From: Planktophila sp965267775
GTDB lineage: Bacteria > Actinomycetota > Actinomycetes > Nanopelagicales > Nanopelagicaceae
Reading direction: 5' to 3'
DNA length: 64,000 bases
Assembly (NCBI GenBank): GCA_965267775.1
Contig: OZ254140.1
Span: forward strand, 806,001 to 870,000
Made by a program: the position numbers and the translations under genes. The notes below the pieces were generated by a model. That model saw only the letters and a program-made list of their open reading frames with translations, ran no database searches and was not told the origin of the DNA. Within the stretch, counting starts at the first letter, position 1. Every line of letters starts with the position of its first letter. Shown here in pieces: positions 1-8,533 of the stretch.

Positions 1-989
1 GCTGTACCAGAATCAATTGCATCGATTGCGCGTGGCAATGATTTTTCAATTCGCTCATGGAGCGAAAGATTGAGCTCTCCATCGAATGCTGCAATAGTTA
101 CGGCGGTATTGAGAAGAACTACATCGCGTGGCGCACCACGTTCTCCAGCAAGAATGCGACGAGCGATTGCAGCATTTTCTGCGCCATCGCCACCAACAAT
201 TGCTGAAATCGGTGCATTATCTAAACCAAAATCTTTCGCATCGATGCGGTCGCTAGAAATCTCTTCACGACCGATACTCAATACAGATGTTGCACCATCG
301 AGGGTAATCTCATCGAGGCCATCATCGCCTCTAAAGACAAAGCCATCGCAGCCCTTAGACGCCATTACCTGTGCCATCACTAAGTGAATGCGATCATCGG
401 CAACTCCGATAGCGGCAGCCTTTGGTTTTGCGGGGTTAGCTAATGGACCGAGAAAATTAAAGACAGTTGGCACCCCGAGCTCTTTACGAGCAGGTGCTGC
501 ATTCTTCATCGCTGGGTGAAAAACAGGAGCAAAACAGAAGCCAATTCCTAGCTCTCGAACTGTGCGCTCAACGCCTACAGGCCCGAGATCGTAGGCAACA
601 CCTAGCGCGCCATAAAAGTCAGATGCTCCGGATTTCGATGAGACTGCGCGACTTCCATGCTTAACAACTCGAGCACCTGCTGCTGCAGCGACGATTGCCG
701 CAGTCGAGGAAATATTGATGGTGTGTGCGCCATCTCCACCTGTACCTACTGTGTCAACGGCGCGCTCTGCGATATTGATGGGGGTCGCATTGCGATAGAG
801 CTGCTCTACTAGAGCAGAGACTTCTTCTGCGGTTTCGCCCTTTGTATGAAGGGAGAGCAGAAAGCGCTTTACCGATTCGATATCAGCGGTATCTTCGAGA
901 ATCGCTTGTAAGACCGATTGAATCTCAGCCGGTTCCAGATCAAGACCAGAATCGAGGCGCCCAACAAAATCAGACCACAGCAAAGTCAT
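1..989 (-). CDS. trpD: Anthranilate phosphoribosyltransferase (C-terminus beyond window)
   Basis: Transfers phosphoribose from PRPP to anthranilate in tryptophan synthesis, in the cytoplasm. I translated it by hand from the ATG at 987-989; the protein begins MTLLWSDFVGRL and runs open to the window edge, so only about 329 residues are seen. The glycine-rich PRPP loop reads DTVGTGGDGAHTINIS, followed by the family segments VVKHGSRAVSSKSGASD and VFNFLGPLANPAKP. The C-terminal end is missing because the window stops, not because the gene is broken. No other trp genes are adjacent. It is read away from ctaE, with the receiver-like gene upstream on the same strand; trpD next to ctaE is the arrangement I recall in other actinobacteria. 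Function is secure from the motifs. Confidence 0.95.
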   Translation of the reverse strand, partial: MTLLWSDFVGRLDSGLDLEPAEIQSVLQAILEDTADIESVKRFLLSLHTKGETAEEVSALVEQLYRNATPINIAERAVDTVGTGGDGAHTINISSTAAIVAAAAGARVVKHGSRAVSSKSGASDFYGALGVAYDLGPVGVERTVRELGIGFCFAPVFHPAMKNAAPARKELGVPTVFNFLGPLANPAKPKAAAIGVADDRIHLVMAQVMASKGCDGFVFRGDDGLDEITLDGATSVLSIGREEISSDRIDAKDFGLDNAPISAIVGGDGAENAAIARRILAGERGAPRDVVLLNTAVTIAAFDGELNLSLHERIEKSLPRAIDAIDSGT

Positions 990-1011
990 CTCGATTCTGT
1001 GGCCTTCGTGG

Positions 1012-1437
1012 CTAGACCGTTGCGACTGCGCGAGAGCGAATGAGGTCAGCTACGGTATTTGCAAGAGTAAAAGGATCGACAGGATGGGTAACGCTCGCTT
1101 CGGCACGTGACCAAGCGGCAAGCCAAGCATCTTCCTTGCGAGCAACCAAGAGAAGTACTGGTGGGCAGCTGTAGACCTCATCCTTGAGTTGACGGGCAAC
1201 GCCCATTCCGCCCTCAGGGGTCGCTTCACCATCGAGGATGAAGAGATCGATGGGATTGAGAGAGCCAGGCTTCACGGAATCGACATAGAGGCGAAGTGCA
1301 TCAGCAGTGGCAAACTCACGAATCTGGTTCTCTGGCATATCTGCCGCTACTCGCCCACCGAGAGCGCTAGTGACTGCTGCGCGGGTGGTGGAGTCATCGG
1401 AGTAGAGAACGATGTTGAGTTTACGAGCTGATTCCAT
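1012..1437 (-). CDS. Receiver-domain-like protein without output domain
   Basis: A 141-residue protein shaped like a response-regulator receiver (strand MESARKLNIVLYSDD, then FILDGEATPEGG with an aspartate where the phosphoacceptor would be). The usual conserved lysine near the end is not present: the matching loop reads VTHPVDPF. There is no DNA-binding domain, so it may act by protein contact or be a pseudo-receiver; its partner is unknown. I chose the ATG at 1435-1437; a longer frame reaches 1473 but its extra residues do not look like a receiver. It lies between trpD (22 bases downstream) and divergent ctaE. A similar small protein near ctaE/trpD is remembered from other actinobacteria, which suggests a conserved but uncharacterised role. 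Confidence 0.75.
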   Translation of the reverse strand: MESARKLNIVLYSDDSTTRAAVTSALGGRVAADMPENQIREFATADALRLYVDSVKPGSLNPIDLFILDGEATPEGGMGVARQLKDEVYSCPPVLLLVARKEDAWLAAWSRAEASVTHPVDPFTLANTVADLIRSRAVATV

Positions 1438-1552
1438 GGCCAAATTGTAGTCACGATAGGTGAGCCTTTTCACCTCAAATCGACCAGTAAAAAGTGGTTC
1501 TTGCCACCTCGAAAGTGGGCTTTACGAGCATAAATCGGGAATAATGCCACCC

Positions 1553-2182
1553 ATGACCAGTACCAGCGTGAGCACTCACCACAAGATCACCCGCCCTAAC
1601 TTGGTCGCGGTAGGAACAATTGTTTGGCTATCAAGCGAACTGATGTTCTTTGCTGCGCTCTTCGCGATGTATTTCACTACACGCGCAGTCCAGGGGCCGG
1701 CAGTGTGGCTCGAGTCGACAGAGATTCTTAATATCCCATTTGCAGTCATCAACACGACCGTGCTTGTCCTCTCATCAGTGACATGTCAGTTCGGTGTCTT
1801 CGCTGCAGAGCGTTACCAGCCACGTCGTTCAGGTTCACTATTAAAAATCTCTTCATGGGGAATGCGCGAGTGGTTTGCGCTGACATTCCTTATGGGTGGC
1901 TTCTTTATCGCAGGTCAGATTTACGAGTACGCATCATTGGTCACTGAAGGACTCACCCTTTCATCTAATGCATACGGTTCTGTCTTCTACCTCGCAACAG
2001 GCTTTCACGGTCTTCACGTAACTGGTGGACTCATCGCATTTCTCATTGTTCTGCTCCGCGTTGCCAAGGCTCGTCGCTTTACACAAAGCCAAGCAACAAC
2101 AGCGATTGTCGTCTCGTACTACTGGCACTTCGTTGACGTTGTATGGATCGCCCTCTTCTCAGCTATCTACTTGATTAAGTAA
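1553..2182 (+). CDS. ctaE: Cytochrome c oxidase subunit III
   Basis: Subunit III of the aa3-type terminal oxidase, an integral membrane protein that stabilises the catalytic core and oxygen access. About 209 residues with five predicted membrane helices. The N-terminal helix contains WLSSELMFFAALFAMYF and the C-terminal part has GFHGLHVTGGLIAF and SYYWHFVDVVWIALF, all diagnostic of the family. The start is either the ATG at 1553 or one three codons earlier at 1544; the open frame extends back to 1460 but those residues are not family-like. It heads the run ctaE-qcrC-qcrA-qcrB, with 16 bases before qcrC, so the third oxidase subunit is co-transcribed with the bc1 complex, as is usual in actinobacteria that form a bc1-aa3 supercomplex. 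Confidence 0.95.
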   Translation: MTSTSVSTHHKITRPNLVAVGTIVWLSSELMFFAALFAMYFTTRAVQGPAVWLESTEILNIPFAVINTTVLVLSSVTCQFGVFAAERYQPRRSGSLLKISSWGMREWFALTFLMGGFFIAGQIYEYASLVTEGLTLSSNAYGSVFYLATGFHGLHVTGGLIAFLIVLLRVAKARRFTQSQATTAIVVSYYWHFVDVVWIALFSAIYLIK

Positions 2183-2198
2183 AGGACGGAAAATAAAA

Positions 2199-2990
2199 GT
2201 GAAGCGTCTATCACGCCTTCGTCGCCATCGTGCGGCTGGACCAATTCTCTTGGTCTTCGCTCTCTTCACCATCGGCACTACCTTTCAAGTAGCAAGCGCT
2301 GTCAATAACACGACAACTACTGCCGCGGATCGTTCTACAACTATCGAAGAAGGTAAGCAGCTCTTCCTTAAGGGATGTTCTTCATGCCATGGCCTCAACG
2401 CTGAAGGTGGCGCTATTGCACCATCATTGATCGGCGTTGGCGCGGCATCAGTTGATTTCCAGGTTGGCACAGGTCGTATGCCAATGGCCGATATGAGCAC
2501 ACAGGCAGTTCGCAAGAACGTTGTTTACACACCTGCTGAGATCAATGCCCTCGCTACCTATGTTGCTTCACTTGCTTCAGGCCCATCTGTTCCTGGTGAT
2601 GAAGTTCTTAATTACGAGCGCGATGGATCAGTTGCCGAAGGTGGCGAACTCTTCCGCACCAACTGCGCGATGTGCCACAACTTCGCTGCACAAGGTGGAG
2701 CGCTTACACAAGGTAAGTACGCGCCAACTTTGATGGGCGTTGAACCGAAGCACATCTACGAAGCGATGATCACTGGCCCACAGTCAATGCCAGTATTTAG
2801 CGATAAGACAATTACACCTGAAGAGAAACTTTCTATCATCAAGTGGATCAAGGCTGCAGAGTCAGAGCCACAGCTTGGTGGAGCAGCACTGGGACGCGTT
2901 GGTCCTGTAACTGAAGGCCTTTTGGCATGGACACTAGGAATCGGATTGCTCATTGGTGTAGCAGTCTGGTTGGCGATGAAAGCGAGATAG
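2199..2990 (+). CDS. qcrC: Diheme cytochrome c subunit of the bc1 complex
   Basis: Membrane-anchored diheme cytochrome c that replaces cytochrome c1 and soluble cytochrome c, carrying electrons straight to cytochrome oxidase. 263 residues. An N-terminal signal/anchor (about residues 13-34) is followed by two heme-binding sites, CSSCH at 60-64 and CAMCH at 156-160, and a C-terminal membrane helix around 237-258. The methionine-bearing segments GRMPMADM and SMPVF fit axial ligands. It starts with GTG at 2199 behind the Shine-Dalgarno AAAGGACGG. It is 16 bases after ctaE and 4 bases before qcrA. The two tandem c domains indicate the supercomplex type of respiratory chain. Confidence 0.95.
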   Translation: MKRLSRLRRHRAAGPILLVFALFTIGTTFQVASAVNNTTTTAADRSTTIEEGKQLFLKGCSSCHGLNAEGGAIAPSLIGVGAASVDFQVGTGRMPMADMSTQAVRKNVVYTPAEINALATYVASLASGPSVPGDEVLNYERDGSVAEGGELFRTNCAMCHNFAAQGGALTQGKYAPTLMGVEPKHIYEAMITGPQSMPVFSDKTITPEEKLSIIKWIKAAESEPQLGGAALGRVGPVTEGLLAWTLGIGLLIGVAVWLAMKAR

Positions 2991-2994
2991 TTAA

Positions 2995-3987
2995 ATGTCT
3001 AACGAGATCGAGCAGATTAAAGATCCTGGGCTACCAGCCCACGTTCATCGTCGCGCCGACGAAGATGAGAAGTATGCAAAGAAGGCAGAGACTCAAGTAG
3101 CGATTCTCTTTATCCTCTCTGCACTTGGAACACTTCTTCTCATAGCCTCATATGTTTTTATTCCAACTGATTCATTTATCTTTATCCCAATTATGGGCGA
3201 GACAAATGCTCATCAATTATTCCTAGGCCTCGGAATGGCTATCGCACTCTTCTGTATCGGTGCCGGCGCTATCCACTGGGCAAAGACTTTGATGCCTGAT
3301 CAAGAAGTTATTGCAGAGCGTCACGAGTTCCGATCAAGTGATGATGATCGTGCAGAGTTTGTAAAGACTGTTAAGGCTGGTGCAGGATCTGCAGGACTTG
3401 GACGTCGTCCATTGATTAAGCGCACACTTGGTTTGGCGCTCGGTCTTTCAGGACTTACTCCCCTACTACTTCTTCGCGACCTCGGTCCACTTCCAAAAGA
3501 TGATCTCACCAAGACATCATGGAAGGCAGGCACACGCCTTGTTACAGATCCAGGTGATCGCCCAATTAAGGCATCAGATCTTGAGGTTGGCGCAGTTGCA
3601 CAGACACTTCCTGAGCTTGCACCTGGTGAAGAGCGCACACTCAATAACATCGGCAAGGATGCGGTTCTCTTGATCCGTCTTCGCCCTGAAGATTTCAATC
3701 TCGATGACGAGCGTCTCTCATGGACCCACGAAGGCATCATCGCCTTCTCAAAGATCTGTTCACATATGGGTTGTGCCGTTGCGCTCTACGAGCAGCAGAC
3801 GAAGCATCTCCTCTGCCCATGTCACCAATCAACATTCGACGTAACACGTGCTGCGAAGGTCATCTTCGGCCCAGCAGCACGACCACTGCCTCAGCTTGCA
3901 ATCACAGTTGATGCAGAGGGATATCTCGTCGCACAAGCACCATTTAACGAACCTGTTGGACCTAGCTTCTGGGAGCGCTCATCATGA
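2995..3987 (+). CDS. qcrA: Rieske iron-sulfur subunit of the bc1 complex
   Basis: The Rieske protein takes one electron from quinol and passes it to the diheme cytochrome c. 330 residues. Three hydrophobic helices (about 34-55, 72-96 and 142-162) precede the C-terminal Rieske domain; three N-terminal helices are the actinobacterial form, compared with one in mitochondria. The [2Fe-2S] site is complete: C255, H257 and C260 in CSHMGC, and C274, C276 and H277 in CPCHQS, with the second and third cysteines of the two boxes placed for the disulfide. It starts at an ATG 4 bases after the qcrC stop and overlaps the qcrB start by the four bases ATGA, implying translational coupling. Confidence 0.96.
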   Translation: MSNEIEQIKDPGLPAHVHRRADEDEKYAKKAETQVAILFILSALGTLLLIASYVFIPTDSFIFIPIMGETNAHQLFLGLGMAIALFCIGAGAIHWAKTLMPDQEVIAERHEFRSSDDDRAEFVKTVKAGAGSAGLGRRPLIKRTLGLALGLSGLTPLLLLRDLGPLPKDDLTKTSWKAGTRLVTDPGDRPIKASDLEVGAVAQTLPELAPGEERTLNNIGKDAVLLIRLRPEDFNLDDERLSWTHEGIIAFSKICSHMGCAVALYEQQTKHLLCPCHQSTFDVTRAAKVIFGPAARPLPQLAITVDAEGYLVAQAPFNEPVGPSFWERSS

Positions 3988-5573
3988 CAGCACGCGAACG
4001 TATTGCAGGCAATGTAGCGGGCTACGTTGACGACCGCACAGGGGCAGCAAAGTGGATGAAGAAAAACCTCACAAAGGTCTTCCCTGATCACTGGTCCTTC
4101 CTTCTCGGCGAAATCTGCCTCTACTCATTTATTATTCTTCTTGCGTCAGGAACATTCCTTACACTCTGGTTTGATCCTTCACAGCGTGAAGTTATCTATG
4201 ACGGTGGATACCAACCACTCTCTGGACTCAAGATGTCTGCAGCCTATGCATCAACGCTTAACCTCTCGTTTGAGGTTCGCGGTGGTCTCTTGATGCGCCA
4301 GATTCACCACTGGGCCGCTCTTATCTTCATGGTGGGAATCGTTGTCCACCTCCTGCGTGTTTACTTCACCGGTGCTTTCCGTAAGCCACGTGAATTCAAC
4401 TGGATCATCGGCGTCGGTCTCTTGACTCTCGGAATCGTTGAAGGCTTCCTCGGATACTCACTTCCTGACGACCTTCTCTCAGGTACTGGTATCCGTATCG
4501 CTGAAGCAATCATCCAAGCTCTCCCACTAGTCGGCTCTTACATTGCATTCTTTGCATTTGGTGGAGCATTCCCAGGAGAAGCTTTCATTCCACGCATCTA
4601 CACAGTGCACGTACTTCTCTTGCCAGGAATCTTCCTGGCACTGATTACCGTCCACTTGATGCTGGTCTGGTACCAGAAGCACACACAGTTCCCTGGCCCT
4701 GGTCGCACAGAGAAGAATGTCGTTGGATATCCATTGATGCCTGTCTATATGGCAAAGGCTGGCGGATTCTTCTTCATCGTCTTCGGTGTTACAGCTTTCT
4801 TGGGAGCGGTTGCGTCAATTAACCCAATCTGGCTCTATGGTCCATATACCCCTGGACAGATCTCTGCGGGCTCACAGCCTGACTGGTACATGGGCTGGCT
4901 CGATGGTCTGGTGCGTATGTCGCCGCCACTTGAGACACATGCATTTGGACATACGATCTCCTGGAATATTTTGATTCCAGGTTTAATCCTTCCAGGAATC
5001 ATGTTCACACTTCTTGCTCTCTACCCATTCATTGAACAATGGGCAACGGGCGATAAGCGCGAGCACCACCTACTCGATCGTCCACGTAATGCGCCAAACC
5101 GCACAGCACTCGGTGCGATGGCACTTACATTCACTCTCGTCTCATTGATGAACGGTGGAAATGACATCATCGCTACAACATTCCACCTCACTATCAATCA
5201 GATGATGTGGTTCTCCCGTATCGGTGTTCTCGTCCTTCCTCCAATCGCCTTCGTTATTACAAAGCGCATCTGTCTCTCATTGCAGCGCGCAGATCGCGAT
5301 CTCGTTCTCCATGGCCGCGAGACAGGACGTCTCGTACGACTTCCACACGGTGAGTTCGTTGAAGTTCACGAGCCAATCTCTGCTGAGAAGGCTTGGACTC
5401 TCACATCGCACGAGCAGTTGGCTCCGCTAGAACTTCCTGAGTATGACCAAGCAGGAGTTCGTCGCCCAAAGGCGCTTGCAAATAAGATTCGTAATCGAAT
5501 CTCACGCGCAAATGCTGTTGCAGTTCCAAAGGCCACAGAGACAGAGCGTCGTGAACTAGAAGGACATCACTAA
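3984..5573 (+). CDS. qcrB: Cytochrome b subunit of the bc1 complex
   Basis: Cytochrome b carries hemes bL and bH and the quinol oxidation and reduction sites. 529 residues, with eight or more membrane helices and a long hydrophilic C-terminal tail (from about residue 430) typical of the actinobacterial protein. The heme region shows RQIHHWAALIFMVGIVVHLLRV and later VHVLLLPGIFLALITVHLML. The Qo-site motif appears as PDWYMGW; PDWY in place of PEWY is, as far as I recall, normal in actinobacteria. It overlaps qcrA by 4 bases and is the last gene of the ctaE-qcrCAB unit; a short hairpin follows at 5572. Confidence 0.96.
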   Translation: MTARERIAGNVAGYVDDRTGAAKWMKKNLTKVFPDHWSFLLGEICLYSFIILLASGTFLTLWFDPSQREVIYDGGYQPLSGLKMSAAYASTLNLSFEVRGGLLMRQIHHWAALIFMVGIVVHLLRVYFTGAFRKPREFNWIIGVGLLTLGIVEGFLGYSLPDDLLSGTGIRIAEAIIQALPLVGSYIAFFAFGGAFPGEAFIPRIYTVHVLLLPGIFLALITVHLMLVWYQKHTQFPGPGRTEKNVVGYPLMPVYMAKAGGFFFIVFGVTAFLGAVASINPIWLYGPYTPGQISAGSQPDWYMGWLDGLVRMSPPLETHAFGHTISWNILIPGLILPGIMFTLLALYPFIEQWATGDKREHHLLDRPRNAPNRTALGAMALTFTLVSLMNGGNDIIATTFHLTINQMMWFSRIGVLVLPPIAFVITKRICLSLQRADRDLVLHGRETGRLVRLPHGEFVEVHEPISAEKAWTLTSHEQLAPLELPEYDQAGVRRPKALANKIRNRISRANAVAVPKATETERRELEGHH

Positions 5574-5586
5574 GCGTTTAACGCTT
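5572..5586. terminator. Short hairpin between converging qcrB and EamA genes
   Basis: AAGCG and CGCTT form a 5-base-pair stem around TTTAA (extendable through the loop) followed by two T on the plus strand. It overlaps the stop codons of the two converging genes. The stem is weak, so this is only a possible bidirectional terminator. Confidence 0.35.
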
Positions 5587-6444
5587 TTGAACTAAAGCAA
5601 CCCCTGCAGCAGTCATTGCAATTCCAATGATCGCTGTGGGGGTTAGCTTTTCTCCAAAGAGAATAAAGGCTTGGATTGCAGTCGTTGGTGGAACAAGATA
5701 GAGAAGGCTCGATACACGAGCTGCACTTCCACGAGTAAGCATCCAGAGCAGCAAAAGGATCGCTATCAACGAGGTGACTACAACCGCCCACGCCATCGCA
5801 AGGGTCGATTCGAGGCTCCACTCGATTGAAGTTTTGCCGGTTACTAGTGAGAAGGCGCCGAGAACAATCGCTGCAACTAGAAATTGATAGGTAGTACCGG
5901 CCAGAAGTGGAATCGAGTGGCCTAACTTCTTCTGCAAAAGCGTTGCAGAGGTCGAACCTGAGAGCGCGCCAATAAGTAAGAGAAGAGCTATGAGGGTCAT
6001 CTCCCCCGCACGCGAGAAGGCCGGTGCGAGTACGAGAACAACGCCACTAAGACCGAGGAAGAGACCAATCAGCTGAGTGCGGGTAAGGGCTTCGCCCAAG
6101 AGTCTTACAGCGATAAGAGAGACGAGAACTGGCTGAAGGCTTGTGATTACTGAAGCAATGCCAGATGGTGAACCTTGAGCTATTGCCTCCCAGACTCCCC
6201 CGAGATAAACGGCATGCAAGGCGATTCCGATTGCAAGAGAGGCTAGTAGATCTCGCCTAGTCAGTGTGAGCGATTGACCTAGCGCCTTGGTAATGATTGC
6301 CAGAATTGCACTCGCGATAAAGAGTCTGATTGAGAGAAAGTAAATGACATCAGAGCTCTTGAAGGCGTACTTGGCTACAACAAAGCCAGATGCCCAGATA
6401 ATGACAAAGATCCCAGGCGCATAGCGCTCTAGGATCTTTGTCAC
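5578..6444 (-). CDS. EamA/DMT-family transporter
   Basis: A 288-residue inner-membrane protein of the drug/metabolite transporter superfamily: about ten hydrophobic helices in two similar halves, with the first half beginning PGIFVIIWASGFVVAKYAF (the family's helix-1 pattern) and the second half containing LLAGTTYQFLVAA. Substrate cannot be read from the sequence; relatives move amino acids, nucleotide-sugars or other metabolites. It is 13 bases downstream of ctaF on the same strand, so it probably rides at the end of the ctaC-ctaD-ctaF transcript. That position is not part of the gene order I know around the oxidase genes, so it may be a local insertion. Confidence 0.8.
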   Translation of the reverse strand: MTKILERYAPGIFVIIWASGFVVAKYAFKSSDVIYFLSIRLFIASAILAIITKALGQSLTLTRRDLLASLAIGIALHAVYLGGVWEAIAQGSPSGIASVITSLQPVLVSLIAVRLLGEALTRTQLIGLFLGLSGVVLVLAPAFSRAGEMTLIALLLLIGALSGSTSATLLQKKLGHSIPLLAGTTYQFLVAAIVLGAFSLVTGKTSIEWSLESTLAMAWAVVVTSLIAILLLLWMLTRGSAARVSSLLYLVPPTTAIQAFILFGEKLTPTAIIGIAMTAAGVALVQKR

Positions 6445-6457
6445 TGAAAGGTATTAC

Positions 6458-6868
6458 TTAGTGATGTGAAGAAGTTGTTGGAAGTGGCTTCTCATACTCA
6501 GTTACGAAGCCGATGATGCTGACGATCAACGCGGTGAGAGCGATGAGTGTGAGCCACCAACCAATAACAAGACCGAGACCCATAGCTGATGCGCTTACTG
6601 CAACAGGTAATGGCCACCATGAGTGTGGGCTATAGAAGCCGAGCTCGCCTGCATCATCTGCAATTTCACCCTCAAGGTCATCAGATGGAATATCAAATCC
6701 GATGCGCTTCTGTGTAAACCAGACATAGAAACCAACCATTGCTGCAAGACAAGAGGCAAGAATCATGCCGGTGATACCGACCGCTTCGCCACCTACGTAG
6801 TAATAGACAACTGCCATAAGAGCATAGAAGACAGCAAGACCTGTGAAGAGTTTCCAATTAGCCTTCAT
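6458..6868 (-). CDS. ctaF: Cytochrome c oxidase subunit IV, actinobacterial type
   Basis: Small accessory membrane subunit of the actinobacterial aa3 oxidase. 136 residues, four predicted helices. Family marks are the central GFYVWFTQKRIGF followed by the acidic stretch DDLEGEIADDAGELGFYSPHSWWP; the segment ELGFYSPHSWWP is the clearest signature. It lies 3 bases downstream of ctaD in the order ctaC-ctaD-ctaF, as in other actinobacteria. It is not homologous to mitochondrial subunit IV despite the name. Confidence 0.93.
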   Translation of the reverse strand: MKANWKLFTGLAVFYALMAVVYYYVGGEAVGITGMILASCLAAMVGFYVWFTQKRIGFDIPSDDLEGEIADDAGELGFYSPHSWWPLPVAVSASAMGLGLVIGWWLTLIALTALIVSIIGFVTEYEKPLPTTSSHH

Positions 6869-6871
6869 GAA

Positions 6872-8533
6872 TTAGTGTCCTTCTGTCGTGATGTGTGGAT
6901 GATGGAGATCGAATGCTGGACGCTCTGAACGAATACGTGGCATCGATGTGAAGTTGTGGCGTGGAGGTGGGCAGCTTGTAGCCCATTCAAGTGAAGCTCC
7001 ATAACCCCAAGGATCGTCACAGTTAACGAGTGGGCTCTTACGAGTAATCCAAACGTTGATGAAGAACGGAATCATTGAGAGCGCAAGAAGGACAGATCCG
7101 ACAGTCGAGATCATATTCATTCCAGTGAAGCCATCTGATGCAAGGTAATCAGCGTAACGGCGAGGGAATCCCTTGATTCCAAGCCAGTGCTGAATAAGGA
7201 AGGTTGTATGGAAACCGAAGAAGAGAGTCCAGAAGTGAATCTTTCCAAGGCGCTCATTGAGCATACGACCTGTGAACTTAGGCCACCAGAAGTAGAAACC
7301 TGCGAACATTGCAAAGACCACAGTTCCAAAGAGAACGTAGTGGAAGTGTGCCACGACGAAGTAAGTCGCAGATACTGCAAAGTCCAATGGAGGTGAGGCA
7401 AGGATGATTCCCGTCAATCCACCGAAGAGGAATGTTACGAGGAAGCCCATAACCCAGAGCATTGGTGTCTCGAAGGAGACGTGGCCACGCCACATCGTTC
7501 CGATCCAGTTGAAGAACTTCACACCGGTTGGTACACCGATGAGGAAAGTCATAAATGAGAAGAATGGCAAGAGAACCTGGCCCGTTGCAAACATGTGGTG
7601 CGCCCACACAGCAACAGAGAGCGCTGCAATAGCGATTGTTGCTGCAATCAAACCCTTGTAACCAAAGATTGGCTTACGGCTAAATACCGGCAAAATCTCT
7701 GTTGCGATTCCGAAGAATGGAAGTGCCAAGATGTAAACCTCTGGGTGTCCGAAGAACCAGAACAAGTGCTGCCACAACATCGCTCCACCATTTGCTGGAT
7801 CGAAGATATGTGTTCCGAAGATTCGATCCGATTCAAGCCCTAGAAGAGCTGCCGCAAGTGGCGGGAATGCGAGAAGAATCAAGATTGATGTAAGAAGTGT
7901 GTTCCAGCTAAAGATCGACATACGGAACATCGTCATACCTGGTGCGCGCATCGTGAAGATAGTCGTAATGAAGTTAACGCCACCGAGAATTGTTCCGAGA
8001 CCTGATATTGCGAGACCGATAACCCAGAGATCTCCACCAATACCTGGTGAGTAAGTTGAGTTAGCAAGTGGTGCATATGCGGTCCATCCAAATGAAGCAG
8101 CGCCGCCTGGTGAGAGGAAGCCCCCTACTGCCATCAATGAACCGAAGAAGTAGAGCCAATACGAAAGCATATTCAAACGTGGAAAGGCCACATCTGCTGC
8201 ACCGATCTGAAGCGGCATGATTACATTGGCAAAACCAACGAAGAGCGATGTCGAGAACATCAACAACATGATTGTTCCGTGCATTGTGAAGATCTGGTTG
8301 TACTGCTCGTTACTCATGAACTGCATGCCTGGACGAGTGAGCTCTGCACGCAAGAAGAGCGCGAGAATTCCACCTACCAAGAACCAGGTAAATGATGTTG
8401 CGAGGTAGAGGTAACCAATGCGCTTGTGATCTGTTGAGGTAACAGTCTTAACGAACTGTGAGCCCCATGAATCCTTGCGCTCAACACCCTGACGAGGCGC
8501 TGTAACTGTTGGACGGTCTGCAAATGTAGTCAT
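6872..8533 (-). CDS. ctaD: Cytochrome c oxidase subunit I
   Basis: Catalytic subunit holding heme a, heme a3 and CuB; reduces oxygen to water and pumps protons. 553 residues, twelve helices. Seen: the heme a histidine in TMHGTIMLLMF (H85), the D-channel glutamate and CuB histidine in FFGHPEVYILALPFFG (262-277), the CuB pair in AHHMFATGQ, and the heme histidines H396 and H398 in VVAHFHYVLFG. The segment just before these reads LDFAVSATYF: the two positions that normally carry His/Thr and Asp (Mg/Mn ligands) are S388 and A389. This is unusual and is treated as a finding. It overlaps the ctaC stop by one base and precedes ctaF by 3 bases. Confidence 0.96.
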   Translation of the reverse strand: MTTFADRPTVTAPRQGVERKDSWGSQFVKTVTSTDHKRIGYLYLATSFTWFLVGGILALFLRAELTRPGMQFMSNEQYNQIFTMHGTIMLLMFSTSLFVGFANVIMPLQIGAADVAFPRLNMLSYWLYFFGSLMAVGGFLSPGGAASFGWTAYAPLANSTYSPGIGGDLWVIGLAISGLGTILGGVNFITTIFTMRAPGMTMFRMSIFSWNTLLTSILILLAFPPLAAALLGLESDRIFGTHIFDPANGGAMLWQHLFWFFGHPEVYILALPFFGIATEILPVFSRKPIFGYKGLIAATIAIAALSVAVWAHHMFATGQVLLPFFSFMTFLIGVPTGVKFFNWIGTMWRGHVSFETPMLWVMGFLVTFLFGGLTGIILASPPLDFAVSATYFVVAHFHYVLFGTVVFAMFAGFYFWWPKFTGRMLNERLGKIHFWTLFFGFHTTFLIQHWLGIKGFPRRYADYLASDGFTGMNMISTVGSVLLALSMIPFFINVWITRKSPLVNCDDPWGYGASLEWATSCPPPRHNFTSMPRIRSERPAFDLHHPHITTEGH

